Assembly (NCBI GenBank): GCA_024225635.1
Contig: JAAEMK010000464.1
Span: forward strand, 1-64,000
Length of the DNA stretch: 64,000 nucleotides
Direction: 5' to 3'
Source: Desulfobacteraceae bacterium
GTDB lineage: Bacteria > Desulfobacterota > Desulfobacteria > Desulfobacterales > Desulfobacteraceae
Translations under genes and position numbers: made by a program
Shown here: one piece after another, positions 54,145-63,600 of the stretch
Position numbering within the stretch: the stretch's first letter is position 1
How the letters are laid out: each line of letters opens with the position of its first letter
Notes under the pieces: model-generated
The model's database searches: none
Told to the model about the DNA's origin: nothing
The model's input: the letters and a program-made list of their open reading frames with translations, nothing else

Positions 54145-54194
54145 AAACAATCAGGCATTTAAAGATCCTCTGTGCCTTTAAATGCCGATTGTTT
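54145..54194. repeat. 20-bp inverted repeat
   Basis: The left arm 54145-54164 (AAACAATCAGGCATTTAAAG) pairs with 54176-54194 with one missing base, around an 11-base loop. It is a strong hairpin without a T-run at the 3' side; it may be an element end or terminator. Confidence 0.6.
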
Positions 54195-54833
54195 GCGATG
54201 TTGATGAACAAGCCGACACGCAACTTATAGATATGAGCACATGAACTGATGCTCTTTTCATCATTATAAATAAGCGGAAGGTGTCAATTCATGTGCCCTG
54301 AGCTATAATACATTAGAAACACTCCTCTCGATAAACTTCCAGGAGTGATGGTGCCGGTGCATCATCCGACACCTGGATGATCGAGCCATAAAACTCGATT
54401 CAACGGAGTGCATATGGTTTAAGTTTCAGGCATAGGCGCTTATGATCCTTCATCCTGGACGTTCCCTCCCAGCTGAATGGACCTCCTCGCCCTATAAAAT
54501 GACAACCGGCAAATAATCTGGGAAGCTGATGGCGGTTTGGATTGTAGTCGGGGAAATGCCCCCTCCTTTTTTTGATCTGGTTTATGGGTGTATTGGGAGG
54601 CTAAAACGTGTGCATTCTCCATGTGCATATGTAGCTGGGATTGTAAATAATCGGATTTACGCGTATCAGGTTCCTATAATCCGTTTAATCAATCCTCTGT
54701 GTCCGCTTGTATTGATCTGTGCCCATGGCCTTGGCCTTGGCGAGGAACAGAAACAGACCGGTCTTTCTTGAAATAAGGTGCTTTACAGGGGGAAAAGACG
54801 GTATGGGCTGTGGCTGGGAACAATGAAGGGCAG

Positions 54834-54888
54834 GTCTCAAGCTAATGTGTGACTTTGGTGTTGTGGTGACGGCACAGTAGCTTGAGAC
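54834..54888. repeat. 11-bp perfect inverted repeat
   Basis: GTCTCAAGCTA (54834-54844) and TAGCTTGAGAC (54878-54888) are separated by 33 bp, just beyond the 3' end of the HTH gene at 54901. Confidence 0.55.
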
Positions 54889-54900
54889 GCTATGTAATTT

Positions 54901-55389
54901 TTATTCGGAGGGCTCTTGCAACTTTTTTTTGAGGGTCTGGATGTCTGAATCGGGGATCTGCCATCTCCCGCTTTTTTTAAAGGCGTTTGCAAGGCTTTTA
55001 TCTTGAATGAAAGCTGTAACTTGTTTTGCGGATATGCCCAGCATTTCTGCAGCCTCTTTTGCAGTGTAAAATTTTGCGTCTTCGGTCGCGTCTTCGGTCG
55101 TGTCTTCGGTCGTGTCTTCGGTTGCGTCTTCAGCTGCGACTTCGGTCGTGTCTTCAGTTACGTCTTCGGTTGAGTCGGCACTTGGGAGCGGTTCGGCATC
55201 CTTTGGGGGCTCTACGGGCGCATCCGTGGTTGCTTCGACAGCCTTCTGTTCAACTGGCTTGATCTTTCTCGCGGCTGCTTTTTGTTTGTTTTTTTTTCTC
55301 CGTGAGTCCCTTATCTTTCTTAATCTTCTTGCCATTCTTAATTTTTCCTGTTCGTGTCCTTTATTGTATTCATTTTCATTTGTCCGCAT
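54901..55389 (-). CDS. HTH protein with acidic TED tandem repeat
   Basis: The protein has a basic N-terminus (MARRLRKIRDSRRKKNKQKA), a Pro/Glu-rich linker, an acidic repeat (TEDVTEDTTEVAAEDATEDT) and a C-terminal excisionase-type HTH (FYTAKEAAEMLGISAKQV, with SGRWQIPDSDIQTL). The start is uncertain: the frame reaches 55479, and ATG 55389 and 55335 are plausible. It is divergent from the tail-like cluster, so it may regulate it; that is inference. Confidence 0.65.
   Translation of the reverse strand: MRTNENEYNKGHEQEKLRMARRLRKIRDSRRKKNKQKAAARKIKPVEQKAVEATTDAPVEPPKDAEPLPSADSTEDVTEDTTEVAAEDATEDTTEDTTEDATEDAKFYTAKEAAEMLGISAKQVTAFIQDKSLANAFKKSGRWQIPDSDIQTLKKKLQEPSE
55078..55176. repeat. 12-bp tandem repeat encoding the TED motif
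   Basis: About eight imperfect units of GTCTTCGGTCGT (plus strand) encode the acidic repeat of the HTH protein on the other strand. It is prone to slippage and may vary in copy number. Confidence 0.8.
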
Positions 55390-55479
55390 TTCCGCACAAC
55401 CTGTTTTGGCACACCGGTTTTGCGGGGGCGCCGGGCTGTTATAAATAAAGATTGATGATAACGCAAATGTAAATTTCAT

Positions 55480-55954
55480 CTGTCAGGGGTTCAATCTTAT
55501 GACGTAAGACCTGTTTTTGTTTAAAACTTCTGTTTTTTTAAGGGGTTGTTCCGAAATTGGACGATAAATGTTTTGGCAGATGGGGAGACCGTAAAGTGGC
55601 GCTTTGGATGCTGATGCAGGCCCGGCATCATTGATGATCGGCTGGAATTAGGGTGGACGTTGTTTGTTTCTGTAAAATTTTATCCGTAAAATAGCGATGC
55701 GTTTTTATAAGGTGATCAAAGGGCATATGGGTGGGACAGGGATGAAAAAAATGGTTGTGGGGAACCATGGAACCGGAAAAACTGTAGCGTGTGGTTTGAC
55801 GAAATGATGTCATCGTAAAGCTGCTTTGTTTACTAAAAGATAATTGTGTTTAAATAACTAATTGTTTGTTAAGGGTTTATTTGGGGTTTGCCACTATGCT
55901 ATGGTGACATTTAAACAAATCAAAATTCAAAATCATTCCTGTCAATCTGATTGA
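55480..55954. other. Divergent AT-rich intergenic region
   Basis: No convincing gene is seen. A 9-bp inverted repeat (TGTTTAAAT 55847-55855 and ATTTAAACA 55909-55917) could be an operator between the HTH gene and the tail cluster. Confidence 0.4.
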
Positions 55955-56146
55955 CGTTCCTATCTGAGTTTTTGTTCTGCGAAAGCGTTAAAGATTACTC
56001 GCGCTGTGACGGGTTCAATTGTCGATATTATTGCAAATCTTCCCGGGTTGCCCGGCAAAGAAGATTCCTTATGGGGCGGCCTTGCCGAAGGATCAGTAAA
56101 TGTCTTATACCCATGTAAGGAAGACGAAACCGGATGGATCTTATAA
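55955..56146 (+). pseudogene. Possible short coding stretch before the tail cluster
   Basis: The frame encodes ALKITRAVTGSIVDIIANLP and ends SVNVLYPCKEDETGWIL, with good coding character and a stop that overlaps the next gene's start by 13 bp. There is no ATG; GTG 56006 is internal. It may be a gene with an unusual start or the 3' remnant of a truncated gene. Confidence 0.4.
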
Positions 56147-57231
56147 ACAATGAAGCGCTGGCCGGCCTGAGAGCTTTGATAGAAGGGATGCTGCCCGAGG
56201 CCCCTGATCCTGCCCATGAACCCAAACTGGTATTTAGCGGCACACGGATTACTCCCATCGGCGTGGGCGGGTTTATCGCCGTAAACGACGACCCCAAAGG
56301 CGCCATTTACGGGAGGCGCATTGAGACCGGCGTTGCAATAACCGCTAAAGCCGTTACTGAAAATTTGCTTGAGATTCTTGTTGACAATATCACCGGGACC
56401 CTCCTGTCCCAGGACCGGCAGACGCTTTTTAAAAACGGTCTTTGCCGTATCGTCCTCGATGGCCTTGGTCCGGTAACGACGACGGGTCAGGGAATGGACA
56501 GGGTTACCGCGCGGGACGTGAATTTTTCCGTGCATTATGAATATGTGAGACTGCCTGATGTGCCGGAAGGGGTGCTGGATGAGATACCCCTTGAATCCGA
56601 TCTGGACTTGAGTGAAGGCCGTGCCGAATTTCTTATTAATACCGGCTTTGATGAAACCGCCCTGGACCTGTTTGATGTTGTTGACGATCCCCTGGCCACC
56701 CTGGGGGGGAACTCTGACTGGACGTATAATGCCGATGAATTTCGTATTGAACAGCTCGGGGATATCCATGGTGGCGATCTCGTGCCCACCCCTGACAAAG
56801 CCGGTACCTATCTGCTGCTCAAGCAGACAGCCCTGCGGCCGTTGGTGCGGAATTTTATTCTAAGCGCTGAGCTGGGGGCCGGGAATCCCGATGGTATCGG
56901 TTTCGTTTTTCGTTTTCTGGATACGGAAAATTTCTATTACTTTTTGATGTCTTCCCGTCATAATTACCGGTTAATGGGTAAAAAAGTGAATGGTGTGTTC
57001 AGCGTCCTCGATACACCCGGACTGGACGATGCCCAGGGGTTTGATACCAATGGGACGTATCAGTTAAAGCTCATTGTGCAGGATGCCGGGTTTACACTGT
57101 TCATTGACGGGGATTTGGCGCTGCAAGGCAAAGATGGTTCCATTACTGAAGCAGCTCGGGTCGGGTTTGCGTGTCACGGCAATAGTCAGGCATATTTTTA
57201 TCGCATCAAGTTGCTTCATTTCCAAAATTAG
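56134..57231 (+). CDS. Tail-cluster protein with C-terminal LamG-like domain
   Basis: The 365-residue protein has an N-terminal part (about 1-180) of unknown fold, with GGFIAVNDDPKGAIYGRRIE and GLCRIVLDGLGPVTTTGQG. Its C-terminal part (about 190-365) resembles a concanavalin/LamG-like domain (GIGFVFRFLDTENFYYFLM, YQLKLIVQDAGFTLFIDGD). The latter could bind a sugar or surface ligand. It is followed 36 bp later by the sheath gene, so it probably belongs to the tail particle, perhaps as a neck, end or decoration protein. AAGGAAG lies 10 bases upstream of the ATG, and TAA in the same frame just before it fixes the start. Confidence 0.7.
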   Translation: MDLINNEALAGLRALIEGMLPEAPDPAHEPKLVFSGTRITPIGVGGFIAVNDDPKGAIYGRRIETGVAITAKAVTENLLEILVDNITGTLLSQDRQTLFKNGLCRIVLDGLGPVTTTGQGMDRVTARDVNFSVHYEYVRLPDVPEGVLDEIPLESDLDLSEGRAEFLINTGFDETALDLFDVVDDPLATLGGNSDWTYNADEFRIEQLGDIHGGDLVPTPDKAGTYLLLKQTALRPLVRNFILSAELGAGNPDGIGFVFRFLDTENFYYFLMSSRHNYRLMGKKVNGVFSVLDTPGLDDAQGFDTNGTYQLKLIVQDAGFTLFIDGDLALQGKDGSITEAARVGFACHGNSQAYFYRIKLLHFQN

Positions 57232-57267
57232 CAGGAAAAAGCAGCATTAATACAGGGGGATGAGTTC

Positions 57268-58350
57268 ATGGCAGAAGACCAGTTTGCAGAACAGATTATT
57301 CCTGGCACATATATACGGGTGCAAGCTGAGGGCCTGATCAGTGCCGGAGGAATTTCATCTGGTAACATCGGTATCGTTGGAACCGCAACTGAAGGCAATG
57401 GCAGCACCCATAATTTGTCGGACTGGGATACGGCCCGGACCGATCTGGGGATGTACGATGCTTACAGTGGCGGTTCCGGAACGTTAAACCTGACGCGCAG
57501 CATCGAACTTTTGTTCAGGAACGGAGCGCGTACGATCTATGCCCATTCCCTGGCGGCGGGATCGACCCAGGCGGATTTCAGTAACGCGTTCAATGAAGTT
57601 ATTAAGGAAAATGTAAATATCCTGGTGGCGCCGGAACTGACGACCGATCAGGCAAAAGCGGTGCTGGGCAGCGTTGTTGATGGTGCGGAAGGCACTGGCA
57701 AGGATGTGATCGCGGTTATCGGGTCTGATCAATCGGCGGCAGCCGACATTGTCGGCCAGGTGACGTCCAATAAGCGGGTGATCATGACCGCGCCCGGCAT
57801 CCATGCCTATGATGCCGCCGGTGGGTTGGAGGTCGTGCTAAATGGCCGGTATACCGCTGCTGCGGTGGCGGGGTTGATCAGTAGCCTGGCTGTTCAATCA
57901 AGCCCTACGAATAAAGTGCTCTCGGGTGTGACCCGGCTGGAACAAAAATTTTCCTATGGGGAAATCAAGGATTTGCTTAATGGCGGTGTTGCCGCACTGG
58001 AGGATCGCCGCGGCATACGCGTGGTCCGGGGGCTGACAACCCAGGCATCGGAAAATGGTCCGTTCAGCCAGATTACCACACGGCGCATTACTGATTATGC
58101 AAAGGCGGGTATCCGGCAGGTGAGTAATCCGTTTATCGGGCGCATCAACAATCAGCGTGTGCGTGCCGCGTTACAGGGCGCCGTTGATGGGTTGCTTACC
58201 ACCATGGTTCAGGATGAAGCACTGACGGGCTATACACTCGAAGTTACCGCAACCCGGCAGGATGAAATTGCAGGGCGTGCCATTGTCAACGTGGCCATGC
58301 AGCCCACGTTCAGCATCGATTTTATCCGCGTAACATTGGCTCTCTCGTAA
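57268..58350 (+). CDS. Contractile tail sheath protein
   Basis: The 360-residue protein has a sheath-type N-terminus (QIIPGTYIRVQAEG) and a C-terminus (ARQDEIAGRAIVNVAMQPTF-like stretch ending IRVTLALS) typical of phage and injection-system sheaths, with SIELLFRNGARTIYAHS and GIRVVRGLTT between. It forms the outer contractile sleeve. It is a single, compact sheath, shorter than typical Afp or T4 sheaths. AGGGGGATG precedes the start, and the tube gene follows 13 bp later. Confidence 0.8.
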   Translation: MAEDQFAEQIIPGTYIRVQAEGLISAGGISSGNIGIVGTATEGNGSTHNLSDWDTARTDLGMYDAYSGGSGTLNLTRSIELLFRNGARTIYAHSLAAGSTQADFSNAFNEVIKENVNILVAPELTTDQAKAVLGSVVDGAEGTGKDVIAVIGSDQSAAADIVGQVTSNKRVIMTAPGIHAYDAAGGLEVVLNGRYTAAAVAGLISSLAVQSSPTNKVLSGVTRLEQKFSYGEIKDLLNGGVAALEDRRGIRVVRGLTTQASENGPFSQITTRRITDYAKAGIRQVSNPFIGRINNQRVRAALQGAVDGLLTTMVQDEALTGYTLEVTATRQDEIAGRAIVNVAMQPTFSIDFIRVTLALS

Positions 58351-58363
58351 GGAGGTTCAGGAT

Positions 58364-58858
58364 ATGGCAAACACAAGCGTATTTACCGGAGCAGACGGAT
58401 CGATAACCCTTTCTACTCCTGAAGGCACCGAAGGAGAGAAAGCGCAGGAGGTCCTTTCCGAATACGATCTGGTCAGTGTCGGCAGGGTGCATGATGTGAC
58501 GGTGCAGGTGCATTCGGAAGTAAAAGCCTTTCACGAGATTGGTCAACGGTATGCCACGGAACTGCGGCCTGGTAATATCACCATCCGGGGCACCATCGGA
58601 AGGGCATATATCAATGGCGCGATGTTGAAACTGCTCCTGGGCGAGGCTGCGGTCAACCGGCCTGCCACAAGCTGGGCCCAACCCAGTTTTAACATCACCT
58701 TAATGGTGGAAAATCCGGCGAATCCGGGTGTCAACAACAACGTGACATTGCATGGTGTCAAGATGGATACCTGGAATTACAACATGCCGGAGGATGACTT
58801 CCTGATGGAGTCCGTCGGCTTTCAGGCCCTGTACATGACAGTGGCGGATGCAGCGTGA
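58364..58858 (+). CDS. Tail tube protein
   Basis: The 164-residue protein lies directly after the sheath, as inner-tube genes do. It has a beta-rich tube-like pattern (FNITLMVENPANPGVNNNVT, DTWNYNMPEDDFLMESVGF). It does not look like the T4 gp19 type, so it probably belongs to a different phage-tube group. GGAGG precedes the ATG. Confidence 0.72.
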   Translation: MANTSVFTGADGSITLSTPEGTEGEKAQEVLSEYDLVSVGRVHDVTVQVHSEVKAFHEIGQRYATELRPGNITIRGTIGRAYINGAMLKLLLGEAAVNRPATSWAQPSFNITLMVENPANPGVNNNVTLHGVKMDTWNYNMPEDDFLMESVGFQALYMTVADAA

Positions 58859-59346
58859 TGTTAAGCGGTGAAGAATTACTGGCAGGCGGTACCCTGGATT
58901 TTGAAGTGGAAATTCCCGGCGAGATCCTGCATCCGGCAGGACAGGGACAGGCCGACACCCATGCCCGGAATACGGTGCGGTTGCGGCCCCTCACCGTGCA
59001 CGATCTGCAGCTCATTTCCCGTGCCGCCAAGGAAAGTGATTCCCTGATGGCGACCTTGATGGTGCAGCGTGCCCTGGTGAAACCCCGCATGAGCCTGGCC
59101 CAGGTCAATGCAATGCACATCGGGCTGGTCCAGTTTTTGTTGCGGCATGTCAACGAGATCAGTGGTATCAGCGCAAGCCGGGAGCAGATGGATGAAGCGG
59201 TGGGGGCGCCTTTGACAAAAGCGGCATTTGTGCTGGCCAGGGAATTCGGCTGGACACCACAGCAGGTTAATGAGCTGACACTGGGGCAGGTTTTACTCAA
59301 TCTGCAGATGTTGAGGGGGAAACATGGCCTTGAAGCAAAACAGTGA
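58858..59346 (+). CDS. Tail assembly chaperone-like protein
   Basis: The 162-residue helical protein (TVRLRPLTVHDLQLISRAAK, KAAFVLAREFGWTPQQVNEL) lies where tail assembly chaperones usually do, after the tube gene. The ATG shares its A with the tube stop. Identity is by position and composition, not by a firm motif. Confidence 0.55.
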   Translation: MLSGEELLAGGTLDFEVEIPGEILHPAGQGQADTHARNTVRLRPLTVHDLQLISRAAKESDSLMATLMVQRALVKPRMSLAQVNAMHIGLVQFLLRHVNEISGISASREQMDEAVGAPLTKAAFVLAREFGWTPQQVNELTLGQVLLNLQMLRGKHGLEAKQ

Positions 59347-59959
59347 CGATACAGGAACTTTGCGACGGGCCATCGGGCCTTTCAGGGACGCGATCGAGGC
59401 GATTTCATCTCCCCTTCCCAGTGGCCTGGAGTCCATGCTCCGAATGGAACGGATGATCGAGGCCCTTGATGTCAGTCTGCCCATGGTGGGCTTTGGGCCT
59501 TTTGACGGGTTAAAGTCCGGGGCGGATATTGATGGGGGGAAGACGATAACCCCCGTCAAGGTGCCCGCCATGGCGCCGTGCCCGGATTCATCCGGTCCCA
59601 GCCGGATCAGGGAGCACAACGCCAATGATCGTGATGGCTGCCGGCCTCTGGCGGATTGTCTTGCCAAGGTGGGCATGCTTGCCGATGAAATCCTCCGGTC
59701 TTCGGCAACAGGCAGCAAAGTTGATGTAAATGCAAGGGCGGTGGATACTGTTTCAGGTGCCGGAGGGTTTGACGGTAGACCTGATATGAATTTTCAGCAA
59801 TCCAAAGGGGATATTTTCTCAAAGAAGACCGGCAGCGTCACGGAAGTTGTTTTTAATGATGCAATGCCGGCCGGTTCCCTGGATAAGGATGTCGTTACCT
59901 CTTTAGTCAATGACGTGCTTGTTGAACAAGCCAGGCGGCATGGGGTGGATTTGTCATGA
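59324..59959 (+). CDS. Hypothetical tail-cluster protein
   Basis: The 211-residue protein overlaps the previous gene by 23 bp and the next by 4 bp. It is mixed in character, with Asp/Gly-rich low-complexity middle parts (NARAVDTVSGAGGFDGRPD) and a helical C-terminus (VTSLVNDVLVEQARRHGVD). I recognise no domain. Position suggests a structural role. Confidence 0.65.
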   Translation: MALKQNSDDTGTLRRAIGPFRDAIEAISSPLPSGLESMLRMERMIEALDVSLPMVGFGPFDGLKSGADIDGGKTITPVKVPAMAPCPDSSGPSRIREHNANDRDGCRPLADCLAKVGMLADEILRSSATGSKVDVNARAVDTVSGAGGFDGRPDMNFQQSKGDIFSKKTGSVTEVVFNDAMPAGSLDKDVVTSLVNDVLVEQARRHGVDLS

Positions 59960-60555
59960 ATGTAAAGCCGGTGCTGGGGGATTGGGAAATTCCGCATATC
60001 CAGTCCATTCAATCCCTGGAAAAAAGAAATTTTGTTGAACTGGATATTCCGGGCCGGGTCGGCAGCCTTTTCCAGGATATGAATACCGGTCCCGCGCGCA
60101 TTGCCATTTGCGGCAGCTTGTACGGGGATGAGACACGGAACGAATTTTTAGGGGAATTGCGGGGGAAGTTCCGGGAGGGAGAGCCGGTTACTTTTGTGGG
60201 CGACATCGTCACGGCCACGGAAGTGCAATACGTTATCATTGAAACATTGGCGTTTGAAGAAAATGGCTTGAAACCCGATCAACTGGATTATCGCATCATA
60301 CTGAGGGAAAGCCCGCCACCGCCGCCGCCCCCGGACCCATTGGCCGAACTTGATACCGGTCTCCTCGATGGGGCGGGTGATTTTCTGGACATGGCGACCG
60401 GGGCACTGGACTTGATCGATTCCCTTGGCAGCGTGCCGGATGTGACCAACCCGACACCGCCTTTGACAAGCGCCCTGGATGGGTTGACTTCGGCCACCAG
60501 TGGATTGGGGGATGCGCTTTCACCGTTAACGGACATTTTCGGATCGGACGATTAA
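59956..60555 (+). CDS. Circularisation/hub-like tail protein with polyproline linker
   Basis: The 199-residue protein has an N-terminal domain (about 1-115) like the DNA-circularisation N-terminal/gpU group (FVELDIPGRVGSLFQDMN, GKFREGEPVTFVGDIVTA). A PPPPPPPDP linker follows, then a Leu/Asp/Gly-rich tail (LLDGAGDFLDMATGALDLID). The tail resembles the composition of the giant protein that follows. Such proteins sit at the tube-baseplate junction. It overlaps the previous stop (ATGA). Confidence 0.6.
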   Translation: MNVKPVLGDWEIPHIQSIQSLEKRNFVELDIPGRVGSLFQDMNTGPARIAICGSLYGDETRNEFLGELRGKFREGEPVTFVGDIVTATEVQYVIIETLAFEENGLKPDQLDYRIILRESPPPPPPPDPLAELDTGLLDGAGDFLDMATGALDLIDSLGSVPDVTNPTPPLTSALDGLTSATSGLGDALSPLTDIFGSDD

Positions 60556-60643
60556 TTGACTGTCATGGGCATCCGCTTTCCTTGTTTCGTTTGAATCCTG
60601 CGGCTGTCGTCAGGTGCTGAAAAGGACTATTAAGAGATAAATC

Positions 60644-63600
60644 ATGCCTGAAGGATCGTTAAATACCAGTATTTCAACCCTGCGTACCGCCCTGGAAGGC
60701 GTAGTTGGATTATTAGGTGTTCCAGGGGATGAGGGCACGCCTGCCAGTGGTTTTGCAGGGGCGGCGGGCGCATTTTCAGTTACGCCCCAACAGCACTTTG
60801 ATGATTTCTCCGGGCAAATCACCCGGCAGCTTTCCGGGGTGCTGGATTTTGATTCCGGTTCCGTCCTGGGCGGTGTGACGGATCTGTTCTCATCCCTTGA
60901 AGCGGGCAGCGATCTCATTCCCGTCCAGGCATTACAGGAGCTGACAGGGTTTATTCAACAGCTGGACGGCATTTTTTCAGGTGATTTCATAACCCGGATT
61001 CAAGACGCCCTCAACGCCATTACCGGCATCTCTGAGTCGATCCCAAGTGACCGCGCCGGTGTGGCCGGTGCCCTGGTGGACCAGGTCATCGGGGTATTGA
61101 TGAGCCTGGAAGGGCCGGAAGCGGAAGCCATCCGGGCCTGGATCGATTCCATCCGGGATCTGTTCCGTGAAGCCATGCCCCTGATCGACCTTGCGCAATC
61201 AGCAGATCCGGAACAGGCGATGGTGGAGGCCTTTCAACGCTCATTGGACAATACGCTGAACGCGTTTAACTACGGCGCCATAAAAAAAGTGGTGGATTTT
61301 GTGCAGGCGTTTCCCCCCAGGCTCAGCCTGGAGGATCAGTTGGGCGGCATACCCGGCGCCATTACCAATGCCGCAACGGCGTTGTTCGATGTGCAGGGTG
61401 CCGTGGGGGCGGATTTTACTGACTACCGGAACGCCATCGCCGGCGGCATGGACGCCCTTGAAGGGATTAACCGGGCGTTCCGTCCGGCCGTCAAGGTACT
61501 GAATTCCATTGTCAACGCCAGGCTCCTGCAGCCAAACGCATTGGAGAATTATCTGCGTGAACAGATGAACAAGGCCCTGGACGTTCATGTGCATGAGGTA
61601 CAGAAAATCGATGACCCGTTTAACCTGTTACTGGATCGCATTGACGAGGGTATTGAAAATGTCGACCTGTCATTCGTGCGGGATGAAGTGCTCGGGTTCT
61701 TTGGCGGATTGCAGGAAAACATTGAAGGCGCGGATATTCCTTCCCTGGGAGATACCCTGGCGCAGCAACTGGCGCCAGTCAGTGGCGCTGTAGATGATCT
61801 GCAGCAGGGGGTGACGGATTTCCTCGCCCAAATCGAGGGGTTTGCCGACAACATCAATGACCAGCTGCGCAATTCCCTGGGCACGGTTGGTGAATTCCAG
61901 GCGGACGGCAGTTTCCGCTATCACTTTGAGGGGGATTTGGAAACCCTGCTGGTAAATGCCCGCAGGGTTATTGCCGGCGACCCCGGCGATCCCGGGGCCG
62001 TGAGTCTCAGCGGCACCCTCGACGGCCTGAACGCCGCCATAAACGAATTGCTGGGCCGGGTACTGGTGATCCTGCAGGAGGTTGAAGCCCTGATTACCGG
62101 CGTGACCGATACCGCTGTCGGGGGAATCAACGAGTTCAGGGATTTTGTCGAGGGGCTGAATGTGCAGCAATTGCTGGACACCCTGAAGGAAAAAATTGAA
62201 ACGATTCTCAATGACCTTGCCCCCATCGAGTTTGATCTCATTGTCGATCCCATTGTCGCGGAACTGGACGAAAATACGGAAAAACTTCGGTCCGTGGATG
62301 TTTCCTCCCTGAACGATTTACTCCGGGAAGCCCTGAAACTCGCCCTGGATGTCGTTGTCAGCATCAATTTTACCGATGAAATCAGCACGCCCTTAAAAGA
62401 TCAGTTTGAAAATGTAAAAGCCGTTCCCCAGAGTGCCCTCGATACCCTGCAGGCACGGTATGAACAAGCGATATCCGAGCTTGACGAGCTGAGCCCCACC
62501 CGGTTGCTGCAAGATATTTTTTCGGCCTTTGATATTATAGAGGATGCGGTGAAAGATCTCACTGCGGCAAGCCTGCTTGCGCCCCTGGACGGGCTGCACG
62601 AGCAATATTTGCAGCAGCCGTTTGACAAACTGGCACCGTCCACCCTGTTGCAGCCTGTAACTGACGGGTTTGAGAATTTGACCGCCGTGTTTGATGCAGT
62701 CAACGGCGGGGAACTGATCGGGCCTGTAAATACCCTGCTCAACGATTTTAAATCCAGAATGGACGGGTTTGATATCACCTCCCGGGTGGACGATCTCCTG
62801 GAGGCCGTTGAAGGTGTGAAGCAGGATTTGCGGGATATCCGGCCTTCCGAACTGTTCGGGCCTATTGTCCAGGAGTTTGAGCGCCTGGAATCGGAACTGG
62901 ACCGGTTCAAGCCTTCCATCGTGTTTCAACCGGTGGTTGAGCTGGCAACGCCCCTGCTCGCGGTTCTGGAGAACGTACAGGCAGCCACCTCCCAGGCACT
63001 CCATGACGCGTTTCAGATTCCGTTGCAGATACTGGATCAGCTTCAACCTGAAGCGCTGACCCGGCAGATACAGCAACATCTGGACGAAATTATCACTGGG
63101 TTGAACGGGGTTAATTTCCCGGCCCGGTACAATCAATTAAAAGGGCAGTATTTCGATTTTAAAACGGCCGTGGAAGCCGAAGGCAATACCGCCTGTCTCT
63201 CCATTATTTCCCATGTGGACCCCGAGCGTAAACTTGGGCATCTGATGGGCACCTGCAATGGCCTTATCCAATCCCTGGAAACCATAAAAAATAACGTGGT
63301 CATGCCGGATCTGGAGGCCTTGTACGCCGAGCTGCAAGAGCGCTTACTCGGGATGCTGCCGCCCTTTGCCCGCCGGCTGCTTGATCCTGAAACCTTTAAG
63401 CGGGTGATGCGCCTGGCCAATCCCGTGCGTTTTCTTGAAGCCCTGGATGAGCGTTTCGAAGAGATAAAAAACCGCCTGCTCCCCATTAGGCCGGGGGATA
63501 TCACGGGGGAGCTGGATGAAACCTATGACACTGTATTGGCCCTGGTTGAAGGGCTGGATATTGAAGACGGGCTGAACCTGGTCAAAGATCAGGTGAACCA

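Larger units (their letters stand above)
54093..54900. other. About 800 bp without a credible gene
   Basis: The stretch has no reading frame with believable coding character; an 80-codon frame at 54529-54771 is not convincing. It holds two large inverted repeats, listed separately, and a short G4/C4 hairpin with T7 (54550-54573). It may contain an unrecognised RNA or element debris. Confidence 0.5.

Noticed and set aside
54529-54771. An 80-codon plus-strand frame in the gene-free stretch
   Set aside because: No ribosome binding site, no protein-like pattern and no neighbours on the same strand.
55078-55176. CRISPR-like array
   Set aside because: The 12-bp units are contiguous with no spacers and encode a peptide repeat.
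55628-55813. A 61-codon minus-strand frame before the tail cluster
   Set aside because: His/Phe-rich random-looking sequence with no ribosome binding site.
62393-63136. Minus-strand frame of 247 codons opposite the giant gene
   Set aside because: The plus frame is open throughout with better coding character; this is a shadow.
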